NCBI GenBank assembly: GCA_027306655.1
Contig: DAHUZL010000067.1
Coordinates: forward strand, 1 to 38,648
Reading direction: 5' to 3'
DNA: 38,648 nt
DNA from: Candidatus Dormiibacterota bacterium
Lineage (GTDB): Bacteria > Chloroflexota > Dormibacteria > Aeolococcales > Bog-877
The first letter of the stretch is position 1. The number at the start of each line of letters is the position of its first letter. Positions 21,971 to 29,650 of the stretch are shown here, in pieces. The position numbers and the translations under genes were made by a program. Below the pieces are notes generated by a model, which was given only the letters and a program-made list of their open reading frames with translations, was not told the DNA's origin and did not search any database.

Positions 21971-22699
21971 TCAGCGGGCCCGTGGGCGGAGCGGTCGGAG
22001 CGGGTCCGCGGGCGCGTAGCCGGGCAGCCCGATCCGGTCGGTCGCCCGCTCGGGGTCCGGTCGCCCGGCGACGGCGGTGGACGGACCCGATCCCGCCTCG
22101 ACCACACGCCCGGGCCCGGCGGGAGCGGCGTCCGCCGGCGGGTCGGGCGGCACCGGCACGGGCGTCATCGCCGCCCAGCTGAAGCTCTCCGGCCGCGGGC
22201 CACCCTCCCCGGGCGATCCCGTTCCGCCCCCGCCGACGGACCAGCCATCCTCCCCGGCCTCGGCGTCCTGGGCATCCCGTTCGAGGCCGTTCACGCGCCC
22301 GCGGGCGCGACCGCCGGCCGGGGCCCCGGGCCCGCGCCCGGCCATGACGGTGGGGAGGGAGTCCAGCTGCGGCACGTAGGTCATCCCCACCGCCTCCACC
22401 ATGCTCCGCACCGTCCCCGGCGGGAAGGGACTCTCGGTGCCGACCACCAGGCACCGGTGGGCGGGGAACCCGGCGAGGCCGGCGAGCACCGAGAAGCCGG
22501 GGCGCGCGTCGCAGACCACCGCCCCCGGCGTCGAGCCGCCCTCCATCCGCCGCCGGATCACCGGCACCGCGGTGGCCGGCTCGCGCAGGTCCGGGTCCAG
22601 CTCGGCGTCGACGACGCTGGCGGTGGGGACGAGGCGGGCCACGGCGCGGGCCAGCTGGAGGTCGCCGACGACGACGATGGATGCGGACCGGGTCTCCAT
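21971..22699 (-). CDS. Receiver-like N-terminal domain with disordered tail, unknown function
   Basis: A 242-residue protein. Residues 1-120 alternate strands and helices: SASIVVVGDLQLARAVARLV, STPGAVVCDARPGFSVLAG, HRCLVVGTESPFPPGTVRSM, then VGMTYVPQLDSL. This looks like a receiver-type or TadZ/CpaE-like N-terminal fold, with an aspartate in VVCDARPG, but the conserved acidic pair and lysine of true response regulators are not evident. The remaining half is glycine/proline-rich and probably disordered. The ATG at 22699 is preceded by a TAGCAT hexamer 13 bases upstream. It is first in a two-gene operon with the gene at 21551. I do not know its function. Confidence 0.6.
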   Translation of the reverse strand: METRSASIVVVGDLQLARAVARLVPTASVVDAELDPDLREPATAVPVIRRRMEGGSTPGAVVCDARPGFSVLAGLAGFPAHRCLVVGTESPFPPGTVRSMVEAVGMTYVPQLDSLPTVMAGRGPGAPAGGRARGRVNGLERDAQDAEAGEDGWSVGGGGTGSPGEGGPRPESFSWAAMTPVPVPPDPPADAAPAGPGRVVEAGSGPSTAVAGRPDPERATDRIGLPGYAPADPLRPLRPRAR

Positions 22700-22763
22700 G
22701 CGAACGCGTGCGATGCTACGCCACCGTCCCGCCGATGGCACCGGCCGCCCGGGCGGGACGGGC

Positions 22764-23630
22764 TCAGCCCGGCGGCTCGGCGGCGCAGGGGTAGGTGCCG
22801 AGGACCCGGACCGCGTGGGCCACGGCGACCAGCGCCGCGAGCGCGGCCACCGCGGCGGCGATGTCGTCGTACTCGAAGTCGAGGTAGTAGCGGTACTCGA
22901 AGCTGCGGCCCCGGATCGGGCGCGCATCGAGCCGGGTCAGGTTGAGACGGCGCTCGGCGAACACGCCCAGGGCGGCGTGCAGGCTACCGGGGCGGTGGGC
23001 GGTCTCGACCGTGAGCGAGACCTTGCCCCGGGCGAGCCCGTCGCCCGGAGGCCACGGCGCGGGACCCCGCGCCACCGTGACGAACCGGGTGGTGTTGTCA
23101 GGATGGTCCTGGATGTCGGCGGCCGCCACCACGAGTCCGTAGCGGCGCGCCGCCGCGGCGCTCGCGATCACCGCCAGGCCGGGCTCGGGCCGGTCGGCCA
23201 GCGCCCGGGCCGACCCGGCGGTGTCCTCGGCCGGCTCCGGCACCGCGCCGATCCGCTCCAGGTAGAGACGGCACTGCGCCAGCGCCTGCGGGTGGGACCG
23301 CACCCGGGTGATGCGCCCGCCGGCGCCGGCCCCGGCGGCGGGCGACACCAGCAGGCAGTGGCGCACAGGGAGGAGGTGCTCGGCCACGATGTGGACGGGG
23401 TGCTCGGTGAGCTGGTCGGAGACCTCCTGCACCACGCCGCCGAGACTGTTCTCCACGGGGAGCACCGCCAGCTCGACCGCCGCGCGGACCAGGGCGCCCA
23501 CCGCCAGGCCGAAGGTCGGGAACGGCACCGGGCTGGCGGTGGGATCGACCGCCACGATCATCTCCTCGGAGAACGCCCCCGGCTCTCCCTGATAGGCGAT
23601 CCGCCGCCCGCCCGGGTGCTGCGACTGCAT
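22764..23630 (-). CDS. pheA: Prephenate dehydratase
   Basis: A 288-residue monofunctional prephenate dehydratase that makes phenylpyruvate for phenylalanine. The catalytic part has AYQGEPGAFSEEM, LPVENSLGGVVQEV, RVRSHPQALAQCRLYL and the essential threonine-arginine in DNTTRFVTV (residues 181-182). A C-terminal ACT domain (about 205-275) carries HRPGSLHAALGVFAERRLNL; its ligand loop reads LTRLDARPIRG where many homologues have ESRP. Feedback inhibition by phenylalanine is therefore probable but not certain. The ATG at 23630 begins the conserved region; no membrane or signal sequence is present. It is divergent from the metallopeptidase-like gene. Confidence 0.95.
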   Translation of the reverse strand: MQSQHPGGRRIAYQGEPGAFSEEMIVAVDPTASPVPFPTFGLAVGALVRAAVELAVLPVENSLGGVVQEVSDQLTEHPVHIVAEHLLPVRHCLLVSPAAGAGAGGRITRVRSHPQALAQCRLYLERIGAVPEPAEDTAGSARALADRPEPGLAVIASAAAARRYGLVVAAADIQDHPDNTTRFVTVARGPAPWPPGDGLARGKVSLTVETAHRPGSLHAALGVFAERRLNLTRLDARPIRGRSFEYRYYLDFEYDDIAAAVAALAALVAVAHAVRVLGTYPCAAEPPG

Positions 23631-23751
23631 CGGGCCATGATGCCGGACCCGGCCTGGGGAGCCGCGACCCCGCCGAGCCGCCCCAGCGGACTGAGAGGCC
23701 GGGGCCCCACGGCTCCGGCCAGCCGGGCCCCGCCGGCGGGACGCACGATCC

Positions 23752-25446
23752 ATGATGGCGCTCCTGCGCCCGATCGCGGCTGCGAGGGACCGCGCCGGGG
23801 TCGACCGTCCGCTCCCCGGCTTCGACACCTGGCTCGGCACCGCCCGCGGCGCGGCCGGGGCCCGCCGCCGGGTCGCCGCCTATCTGGACGACGTCTTCGA
23901 GGTCGAGCTGGTCGACGGCGGGTCGGCCCGCGACCCGCTCACCCGCCTGCCCGACCCGGCATGGGAGGGGTTCGCCCGCGACCTCGGTCGCCTGCCGCTG
24001 GCCGCCCGGACCGTGATCGCCTCACCCTTGGTCCGCCGGATCGCCGTGATCGCCGGCCATCGCTCGCGGCTCGGCCCGGTGCTGGGGACGTACCTGCCGG
24101 ACCACGCCGAGGCGGGCTTCGCGGCCGAGCTGTGGACCGGCAGGATCGGCCCCATCCTGGGGATCCGCGCCGCCCGGCACACCCTCGTCCACGAGTGCCT
24201 GGGGCACGGGCTGAGCGCCGCCGCCGGGCTGCCGATCCGAGGGGCGTGGCTCCCGTATCTGGCCCGCACCCACCTGCCCGACCCGATCACGAGCCCGTAC
24301 CTGGCGGAGTGGCTGCGGGCCATGCTCGATCCCGGCGGGGGCCCGGAGCGGGTGGCGGACCTGTTCGCCGCGCGGCTCGGCGACGCCGACCCCGGCCTTC
24401 TGCGCGCCGACCGGGTGACCGCGGCCACGCTGGTCGACTTCGAGGTGCTGGTGGCGGGCGCTCCCCGCTATGCGGGCCGGCCGGCCGCACCCCGCGGGCT
24501 GGGGCTCTTCGCCAGCAACCTGGTCGGCGAGGCGCTCGGGCAGCCGAGCCGGCTCCCGGCGCGCACGCTCTTTCCCGACGCGCGGGCGCTCGCCACCCTG
24601 GAGGCGGCGGTCCGCCGCTATCGGGCCGGCTGGGAGTCGCCGCCCGGGCGGAGCGGTCCGGGTCCGGCTCGGGCCGCGGCGCCGGGGTGGGCGGGCTGGA
24701 GCGTGGACCGTCGGATCGATCACCGTCTCGCCCGGGAGGGCAGCCGCTACCGGACCGGCGATCTCCGGCGGGCGCTGGCCCGCCTGGAACCGGTGCCGTC
24801 CGCGTACGCCACGGTCACCCCGATCGAGGCGCTCCCGGAGCACCTCACCGTGGCCGCGGCCGTCCCCCAGCTGCGCTCCTGGTTCCCGGTCACCCTGGCG
24901 AGCTGCGACGGATGGATGCGCCCGGCGATCCGGCGCCTGGCCCGGGCGCGGGCCGAGGGCGAGCGGGCCCTGCCCGACGGGCTCTTCGACCCGGTCCCGG
25001 TCCACCGGCCGCGGGCGCGGGGCGGACCGCTCCCGGCCCGTGCCGCCGGAGCGAGGCCCCGGGCCTCAGCCGATGCGCTCGTGGTGCTGCGTCGTGGCGG
25101 CGATGCGGGCAGGATCGACCTCGACGCCGAGGCCGGGGCCGGTCGGGACCGCGAGGGTGCCGTCGGACTGGAGCCGGAACGGCTCGGTCAGGATGTCGGC
25201 GTCAAAGTACCGGTCGCTTGCCGAGGTGTCCCCGGGGAGGGTGAAGTTGGGGAGCGCCGCCAGGGCCACGTTGGCCGCCCGGCCGACCCCCGTCTCCAGC
25301 ATCCCGCCGCACCAGACCGGCCACCCTGCCTCGCGGCACAGGTCGTGGACGGCAACCGCCCGGATCAGGCCACCGACCCTCCCCGCCTTGATGTTCACGA
25401 TCCGGCCGGCCGAGAGCCGAATCGCCGCCCGGGCGGCCGGGACTGA
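23752..25446 (+). CDS. Putative M49-like (HEXXGH) metallopeptidase
   Basis: Begins at tandem ATGs (23752) and is open for 564 codons, but only about the first 438 look like a protein in their own right; the rest is antisense to the convergent enolase-type gene. Residues 143-153 read HTLVHECLGHG, which contains the HEXXGH zinc motif typical of dipeptidyl peptidase III (M49). Fifty-two residues later PERVAD resembles that family's second motif (xExxAD, with a glutamate zinc ligand), at nearly the same spacing. Overall similarity to M49 is otherwise not evident and the protein is shorter (DPP III is about 700 residues), so this is a tentative call. No signal peptide is visible. It could be a new zinc-dependent family. 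Confidence 0.5.
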   Translation: MMALLRPIAAARDRAGVDRPLPGFDTWLGTARGAAGARRRVAAYLDDVFEVELVDGGSARDPLTRLPDPAWEGFARDLGRLPLAARTVIASPLVRRIAVIAGHRSRLGPVLGTYLPDHAEAGFAAELWTGRIGPILGIRAARHTLVHECLGHGLSAAAGLPIRGAWLPYLARTHLPDPITSPYLAEWLRAMLDPGGGPERVADLFAARLGDADPGLLRADRVTAATLVDFEVLVAGAPRYAGRPAAPRGLGLFASNLVGEALGQPSRLPARTLFPDARALATLEAAVRRYRAGWESPPGRSGPGPARAAAPGWAGWSVDRRIDHRLAREGSRYRTGDLRRALARLEPVPSAYATVTPIEALPEHLTVAAAVPQLRSWFPVTLASCDGWMRPAIRRLARARAEGERALPDGLFDPVPVHRPRARGGPLPARAAGARPRASADALVVLRRGGDAGRIDLDAEAGAGRDREGAVGLEPERLGQDVGVKVPVACRGVPGEGEVGERRQGHVGRPADPRLQHPAAPDRPPCLAAQVVDGNRPDQATDPPRLDVHDPAGREPNRRPGGRD

Positions 25447-26220
25447 GTCGACGCTCTCGTCAAGGCACACCGGCGTGCGCAGCTGCGCCTGGAGGGCGGC
25501 GTGGTCGACCAGGTCGTCGTGGGCGAGGGGCTGCTCCAGCATCATGAGATCGAAAGCGTCCAGCCGGCGCAGGGTGGGGAGGTCGTCGAGGCGGTAGGCG
25601 CTGTTGGCGTCGAGCATGACCAGGGCGGTGGGGAATCGGGCACGCACCCCGCTGGCCAGCTCCACGTCGTAGCCGGGGCGGCACTTGAGCTTGATCCGCC
25701 GGTAGCCGGCGGCGAGGTAGCCCTCGATGAGGGTGTAGGTGGCGTCCAGCGAGGGTTGGATGCCGACGCTGACGCCGCAGGCGACGCGGTCGGTCACCGC
25801 CCCGAGCACGGCGGCCAGGCTGACCCCGGCGGCGCGGCCGGCGAGGTCGAGCAGGGCCATCTCCAGCGCCGCCCGGGCCATGTGGTGCCCGCGCACCCAG
25901 GCCCCCCGGGCCAGCTGCTCCTCCACCGTCGCCGCCGAGTGGCCGATGACCCCCGGCAGCAGGTGGTCGCGGAGGACCTCGAGGGCGGTGCCCAGCGTCT
26001 CCGCCGAGTAGGCGGGCTCGAGGCCGGCGACACATTCGCCGACACCGGTGAGCCCGTCCCCGTGGCATTCGACGAGGAGCGCGCGGCGGACGGTCTGGGT
26101 CCCGAAGCTGGTCGTGAAGGGGGAGAGGAGGGGCAGCTCGACGACCCGCAGGGCCGCGTGCTCCACCCGGACCGGGCCGAGCCGGTCGAGTCGCAGGGGA
26201 GACGCCGTCGCCTCAGCCAC
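25066..26220 (-). CDS. menC: Enolase-superfamily enzyme (o-succinylbenzoate synthase / N-succinylamino-acid racemase type)
   Basis: A 384-residue enzyme of the muconate lactonizing subgroup. The capping part begins VEHAALRVVELPLLSPFTTSFG. The barrel has the catalytic lysine pair in YRRIKLKCRPG, metal ligands in VMLDANSAY, LEQPL and LDESVDS, and the second lysine in IVNIKAGRVGG, with GGMLETGVGRA near the end. This set fits the OSBS/NSAR family, which makes o-succinylbenzoate for menaquinone, racemises N-succinylamino acids, or both. The GTG start overlaps the stop of the M20 peptidase gene (26213-26220), which favours the racemase role. No other men genes are in the window. Its 3' part overlaps the convergent gene by 381 bases. 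Confidence 0.88.
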   Translation of the reverse strand: MAEATASPLRLDRLGPVRVEHAALRVVELPLLSPFTTSFGTQTVRRALLVECHGDGLTGVGECVAGLEPAYSAETLGTALEVLRDHLLPGVIGHSAATVEEQLARGAWVRGHHMARAALEMALLDLAGRAAGVSLAAVLGAVTDRVACGVSVGIQPSLDATYTLIEGYLAAGYRRIKLKCRPGYDVELASGVRARFPTALVMLDANSAYRLDDLPTLRRLDAFDLMMLEQPLAHDDLVDHAALQAQLRTPVCLDESVDSVPAARAAIRLSAGRIVNIKAGRVGGLIRAVAVHDLCREAGWPVWCGGMLETGVGRAANVALAALPNFTLPGDTSASDRYFDADILTEPFRLQSDGTLAVPTGPGLGVEVDPARIAATTQHHERIG

Positions 26221-27685
26221 CGGAGGTCCCCGGTCGAGCGGGGGGGTTGCGCCAGCAGTCGAGGATCAGGCCGGCCACCAGCGCGGCCCGTGCCGGGAGC
26301 TCCGCGGGCAGGATCCACTCCCCCTGCGCGTGGGCGTTGCCGCCGACGATCCCGAGCCCGTCGAGGGTGGGCACGCCGAGGGCGCCCGTGAGGTTGCCAT
26401 CGCTGCCTCCCCCGACCTCGGCCCCCTCCAGAGGCGGCCAGCCGAGGGCCGCGGCCACCTGCGCGGCGCGGGCGAAGAGATGGGCGGTCGCGGTCCGCTC
26501 CAGGGGTGGACGGTTGATCCCGCCGGTCACCTCCAGGCGGGCCTCGGGATGGAGCGGACGCAGTCCGCGCAGGGCGCTCGACACCCGCTCCCCCTCCCCG
26601 GCGGTGCGGACCCGGACGTCGATCTCGGCGGTGGCGAGGGCCGGAACCACATTGGACCGGGTGCCGCCGCGCACCACTCCCACCGTCACCGTGGTGCCGG
26701 CGCCGGGGTCGGCCAGCGCCGCCACCCGGGGGACCTGAGCGGCCAGCTCGACGACCGCGTTGACCCCCCGCTCCGGCTCGATCCCGGCGTGGGCGGCCCG
26801 CCCGCTCACGGTGAGGCGGAACTCCCCCACCGCCTTGCGGCCCACCTTCACGGCGCGGCCCACGGGCGGCTCCAGCACCAGGACGGCGTCGTGGTCGCGG
26901 GCGGCGGCCTCGATCAGGTCGCGCGACCCCTGGCTCCCCACCTCCTCGTCCCCGGTGAGGAGCACGGTCGCCGGCCCGTCCGCTCCCGACCGGGCCCGCA
27001 GCGCGGCGAGCGCCGCGCAGGCGACCACGACCCCGCCCTTCATGTCGAAGACGCCCGGGCCGAGGAGCCGGTCCCCGTCGCGGCCGAGCATCGGCGCGAA
27101 GCTGCCCCGGTCCCACACCGTGTCGACGTGGCAGAGGAGGAGGACCCCGCGGTCCCCGGAGCCGGCCCGGAGCCGGCGCGCGGGGGCGGTGACCCCGGGC
27201 CCGGGCGCGTCTGTGAGCCCGGCCAGCTCCACGAACGCGGTCGCGGCCCGGTCCGCGCACCGCGCGACCGCCTCGGGGTCGTCGCTGGGAGACTCCAGTC
27301 GAACCAGCTCCTCCAACGTGCGCAGCCAGTCCGGCTGGCGCGCCGCCAGCCAGGCCTGGATCCCCTGGAGCTCGCCGGCCGCACCCGCACCCGGCTCGGT
27401 CACGGCCGGACCGGGCCGCCCGGGTGCACCGGCGCGGCCGCTCCGTCCCGTCTCCCCCTGTCCCTCCCCCCCATCGTCCCCGATCGTACCAGGGGTCCCG
27501 GCGACCGCCCCCTCGGCCGGTGCCGTCACTGGGGGCGGCGTCGGGTCGAACCGCGGAGCCGGCACCCCGAACAGGCGTCCGACCAGGAGCACCATCCCCT
27601 GCGCCTCCTCGCGGAAGCGGCTGCGGCGCCAGCCGGGGTGGCGGAGGAGGCGGGCGAACGGGCCCGGCCGTCCCGGCTCAGGCAC
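26213..27685 (-). CDS. M20-family metallopeptidase (carboxypeptidase G2-like)
   Basis: The M20 domain occupies the last 396 residues: LLLCHVDTVWDRGSF (metal HxD), GPGVFDMKGG, LLTGDEEVGSQGSRD (catalytic and metal glutamates), the dimerisation segment GRAAHAGIEPERGVNAV, then GGGSDGNLTGALGVPT and a late histidine in GNAHAQGEW. These enzymes remove a C-terminal residue or an N-acyl group; with the coupled racemase an N-acylamino-acid desuccinylase role is plausible. The frame begins at GTG 27685, overlapping the transglycosylase stop. A GTG at 27403 would give the standard family length and lies about 77 bases downstream of the start point expected from a TACGAT hexamer (27492-27487). The extra 94 residues (EEAQGMVLLVGRLFGVP plus a low-complexity linker) have good codon usage and may be real. 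Confidence 0.88.
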   Translation of the reverse strand: MPEPGRPGPFARLLRHPGWRRSRFREEAQGMVLLVGRLFGVPAPRFDPTPPPVTAPAEGAVAGTPGTIGDDGGEGQGETGRSGRAGAPGRPGPAVTEPGAGAAGELQGIQAWLAARQPDWLRTLEELVRLESPSDDPEAVARCADRAATAFVELAGLTDAPGPGVTAPARRLRAGSGDRGVLLLCHVDTVWDRGSFAPMLGRDGDRLLGPGVFDMKGGVVVACAALAALRARSGADGPATVLLTGDEEVGSQGSRDLIEAAARDHDAVLVLEPPVGRAVKVGRKAVGEFRLTVSGRAAHAGIEPERGVNAVVELAAQVPRVAALADPGAGTTVTVGVVRGGTRSNVVPALATAEIDVRVRTAGEGERVSSALRGLRPLHPEARLEVTGGINRPPLERTATAHLFARAAQVAAALGWPPLEGAEVGGGSDGNLTGALGVPTLDGLGIVGGNAHAQGEWILPAELPARAALVAGLILDCWRNPPARPGTSGG

Positions 27686-28409
27686 AGGCCCACTGGCCGG
27701 ACTCGCCCGCCGCGAACATCGCGGCGGCGACGTCGGCCTGCTGGACGGCCGACCAGATGTCGGTTCCCCCGTGGCTGTAGAAGGTGCTGGGGAGGAACTG
27801 GAAGACCCCCGACGCTCCCGAGGAGCCGTTGACCGCGAGGGGGTTCAGGCCCGATTCGCAGGTGGCCACGCCGAGGAGCCAGCTGTAGGAGACCCCGTAG
27901 CGTCGGGCGGCGGCGAAGATGTCCGCCGCAACCGTCCCGGGGGGAGGAACGGCCACGATCTGCGCGCGCGGGCTGACGGCCGCGCTCGGCTGGGCGGTGG
28001 CGGTGGCGCGCACCGCCGGGGTCGCCGTCGCGGTGGCGGGCGGGGCGGCCGTCGGGGTGGCGGTCGGACGGGGGGCGGGGCTCGCGGCCGCCCTCCGGCT
28101 CGAACGGACCCGCCCGCGGTGTCCGGGCACCGCCGGCGACGCCGTAGGGCGGGGCAGGGTCAGCTGGAAGCCCTGGCTGGGCACCAGGTTGCGCGCCGCC
28201 TCCGCCAGGCTCGAGAGGGCCGCCGGAGACGGTCCCGTGATCGCAGCCGGCACGCCCCCGACGCCGAGCACGCCGACCACCGGCGTGCCGGCGAGGGCGA
28301 ACGCCCCCCCCGCCAGCCACCGCAGTCGCCCGGCGAGCCGGCGGACCCGGCGCGTCGGCCGGCTGCGATCAGCCGGGGCCGTAGATGAACCCCAGGAGGG
28401 AATCACCAC
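27678..28409 (-). CDS. Lytic transglycosylase (SLT domain) with signal region
   Basis: A 243-residue protein. A basic stretch and one hydrophobic segment (WLAGGAFALAGTPVVGVLGVG, about residues 31-51) suggest export or membrane anchoring. A proline/threonine/alanine-rich linker (residues 85-145) leads into a compact SLT domain: ADIFAAARRYGVSYSWLLGV, ATCESGLNPLAV with the catalytic glutamate, SSGASGVFQFLPSTFYSHGG, and a closing QWACA. This family cleaves the peptidoglycan glycan strand. It starts at GTG 28409 (or 28406), inside the end of the CHAP gene (41-nt overlap), and overlaps the M20 gene at its own end. This makes it the second gene of a wall-degradation operon. Confidence 0.88.
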   Translation of the reverse strand: MVIPSWGSSTAPADRSRPTRRVRRLAGRLRWLAGGAFALAGTPVVGVLGVGGVPAAITGPSPAALSSLAEAARNLVPSQGFQLTLPRPTASPAVPGHRGRVRSSRRAAASPAPRPTATPTAAPPATATATPAVRATATAQPSAAVSPRAQIVAVPPPGTVAADIFAAARRYGVSYSWLLGVATCESGLNPLAVNGSSGASGVFQFLPSTFYSHGGTDIWSAVQQADVAAAMFAAGESGQWACA

Positions 28410-29430
28410 CGTCGGGGACCCAGCGGTAATCGACCTGGTCCCACCCGCCGAAATTCATCTCGGCGACCTCGAACTGGCCGTTGCCCACCCCCACCACGTA
28501 GGCGACGTGGCCGAGCGGGCTGATGCCGCTGGTCCCGAAGACCGCGATCGCCCCCACCGTGGGAATCTCCCCCTCCGCGAAGCCGGAGGCGGCGGCGGCC
28601 CCCCACCACTGCCAGGCATCGCCGAACCAGGGGACGTAGCGCTGGGTGGCGACGTACCAGGTGCACTCGCCGAATGCGAAGTGGTTTCCCCAGCTGCCCG
28701 GGGTCAGGGACGTGAGCGGCTGGGCCACCGGAGGGAGGATGCTGGCGAGGGCGCCGAGATCGCTGCGGGCGGCGGCCGGCGCCTGCGCGTAGGCGACATC
28801 GCGCTGGGCCGTGGCCGCCAGGAGCTCCTGGGCCTGGGTCCCGAGCTGGGTTTCGGCGCCCACCGCCCGGCGCTCGTCCACCCGCAGCACCAGCGCGGCG
28901 CGGCGGGCGATGATCTCGGCCGAGCGGATCTGGGTGACCAGGTCGCTGAGGTTGGTGGCAGTGGCGGCCGGGAGGCTGCTCCGGCTCATGAAGGCCCCGA
29001 TGCTCGGTGCGGCCAGGGCGGCCGCGACCCCGGCGGGCCCGCTGGCGTCGAGGTAGGCGGCGCGGATCGCGGTCGCCAGCGCCAGCCGGTCGGCCGAGAG
29101 CCCCTGGGTGAGGCGGCTCTCCAGCACCACGGTCGCCGCCAGGTGGTTGTCGAGGGCCTGGAGCGATGACTGGTTGGCGCCGATCGCCATCAGCAGCCGA
29201 TGGACGCGCAGCTCCGCGGCCACCGCCCCGCCCGCCCGAAGCTGGTCGAGGCGGGCGATCAGCTGGTGCTGATCGGCCACCCCACGCCCGTGCGCGAGCG
29301 CCGCCGCTCCGGCCGGGGTGCTGAGGGGATCGCGAGCTGCGCGCACCGGCAGCAGGGTGCCGATCACCAGGATCGACAGCGCCGCCGTCACCGCCAGCGG
29401 CGCACGGATCCCATGGAGCATCCCGCGCAT
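28369..29430 (-). CDS. Secreted CHAP-domain cell-wall hydrolase with coiled-coil region
   Basis: A 353-residue exported protein. An N-terminal signal or anchor helix (APLAVTAALSILVIGTLLP) is followed by a long helical, coiled-coil-like region (about residues 30-225, such as HQLIARLDQLRAGGAVAAEL). The C-terminal CHAP domain (about 235-353) has the catalytic cysteine in GECTWYVATQRYVPW, the histidine in LGHVAYVVGVG and the acidic/polar residue in EVAEMNFGG. CHAP enzymes are amidases or endopeptidases of peptidoglycan. The ATG at 29430 has a good Shine-Dalgarno GGGAGGA and a TTGACC-N18-TACGGT promoter upstream. It heads the operon with the transglycosylase, M20 and racemase genes and resembles the CHAP protein at 34139-34911. 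Confidence 0.9.
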   Translation of the reverse strand: MRGMLHGIRAPLAVTAALSILVIGTLLPVRAARDPLSTPAGAAALAHGRGVADQHQLIARLDQLRAGGAVAAELRVHRLLMAIGANQSSLQALDNHLAATVVLESRLTQGLSADRLALATAIRAAYLDASGPAGVAAALAAPSIGAFMSRSSLPAATATNLSDLVTQIRSAEIIARRAALVLRVDERRAVGAETQLGTQAQELLAATAQRDVAYAQAPAAARSDLGALASILPPVAQPLTSLTPGSWGNHFAFGECTWYVATQRYVPWFGDAWQWWGAAAASGFAEGEIPTVGAIAVFGTSGISPLGHVAYVVGVGNGQFEVAEMNFGGWDQVDYRWVPDGGDSLLGFIYGPG

Positions 29431-29465
29431 ACGTCCTCCCACATATGGCGCGTACGGACGGGGGG

Positions 29466-29495
29466 ACCGTACGGGATTGAGCCGCTCCCGGTCAA
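29466..29495 (-). promoter_or_regulatory. Promoter of the CHAP/transglycosylase/M20/racemase operon
   Basis: On the minus strand TTGACC (29495-29490), an 18-base spacer and TACGGT (29471-29466), followed by about 35 bases and a GGGAGGA ribosome-binding site before the ATG at 29430. It is one of the better -35/-10 pairs in the window. The divergent response-regulator promoter lies about 140 bases away. Confidence 0.55.
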
Positions 29496-29638
29496 GCGGT
29501 TTGGGGATCCCGTCGTCCGAGCAGCCCTGGTTGGCCCCCCCGCGATCGGCGGCGGGGAGGCGGGACGTCCCGACGTGCCTGACCGTGGTCAGCTCGGCCG
29601 AGACCGCGGTCCGGCGCCCGCTCCACCCCGGCCGCCCG

Positions 29639-29650
29639 TACCATGCCCGC
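29639..29650 (+). promoter_or_regulatory. Leaderless-type promoter of the response regulator gene
   Basis: TACCAT (29639-29644), six bases (GCCCGC) and the ATG at 29651. An out-of-frame ATG at 29643 overlaps the hexamer. No -35 consensus is present. Confidence 0.5.

Noticed and set aside
22401-25244. A plus-strand frame of 947 codons
   Set aside because: It is antisense to pheA and the 21971 gene, and out of frame with the metallopeptidase-like gene; no motifs.
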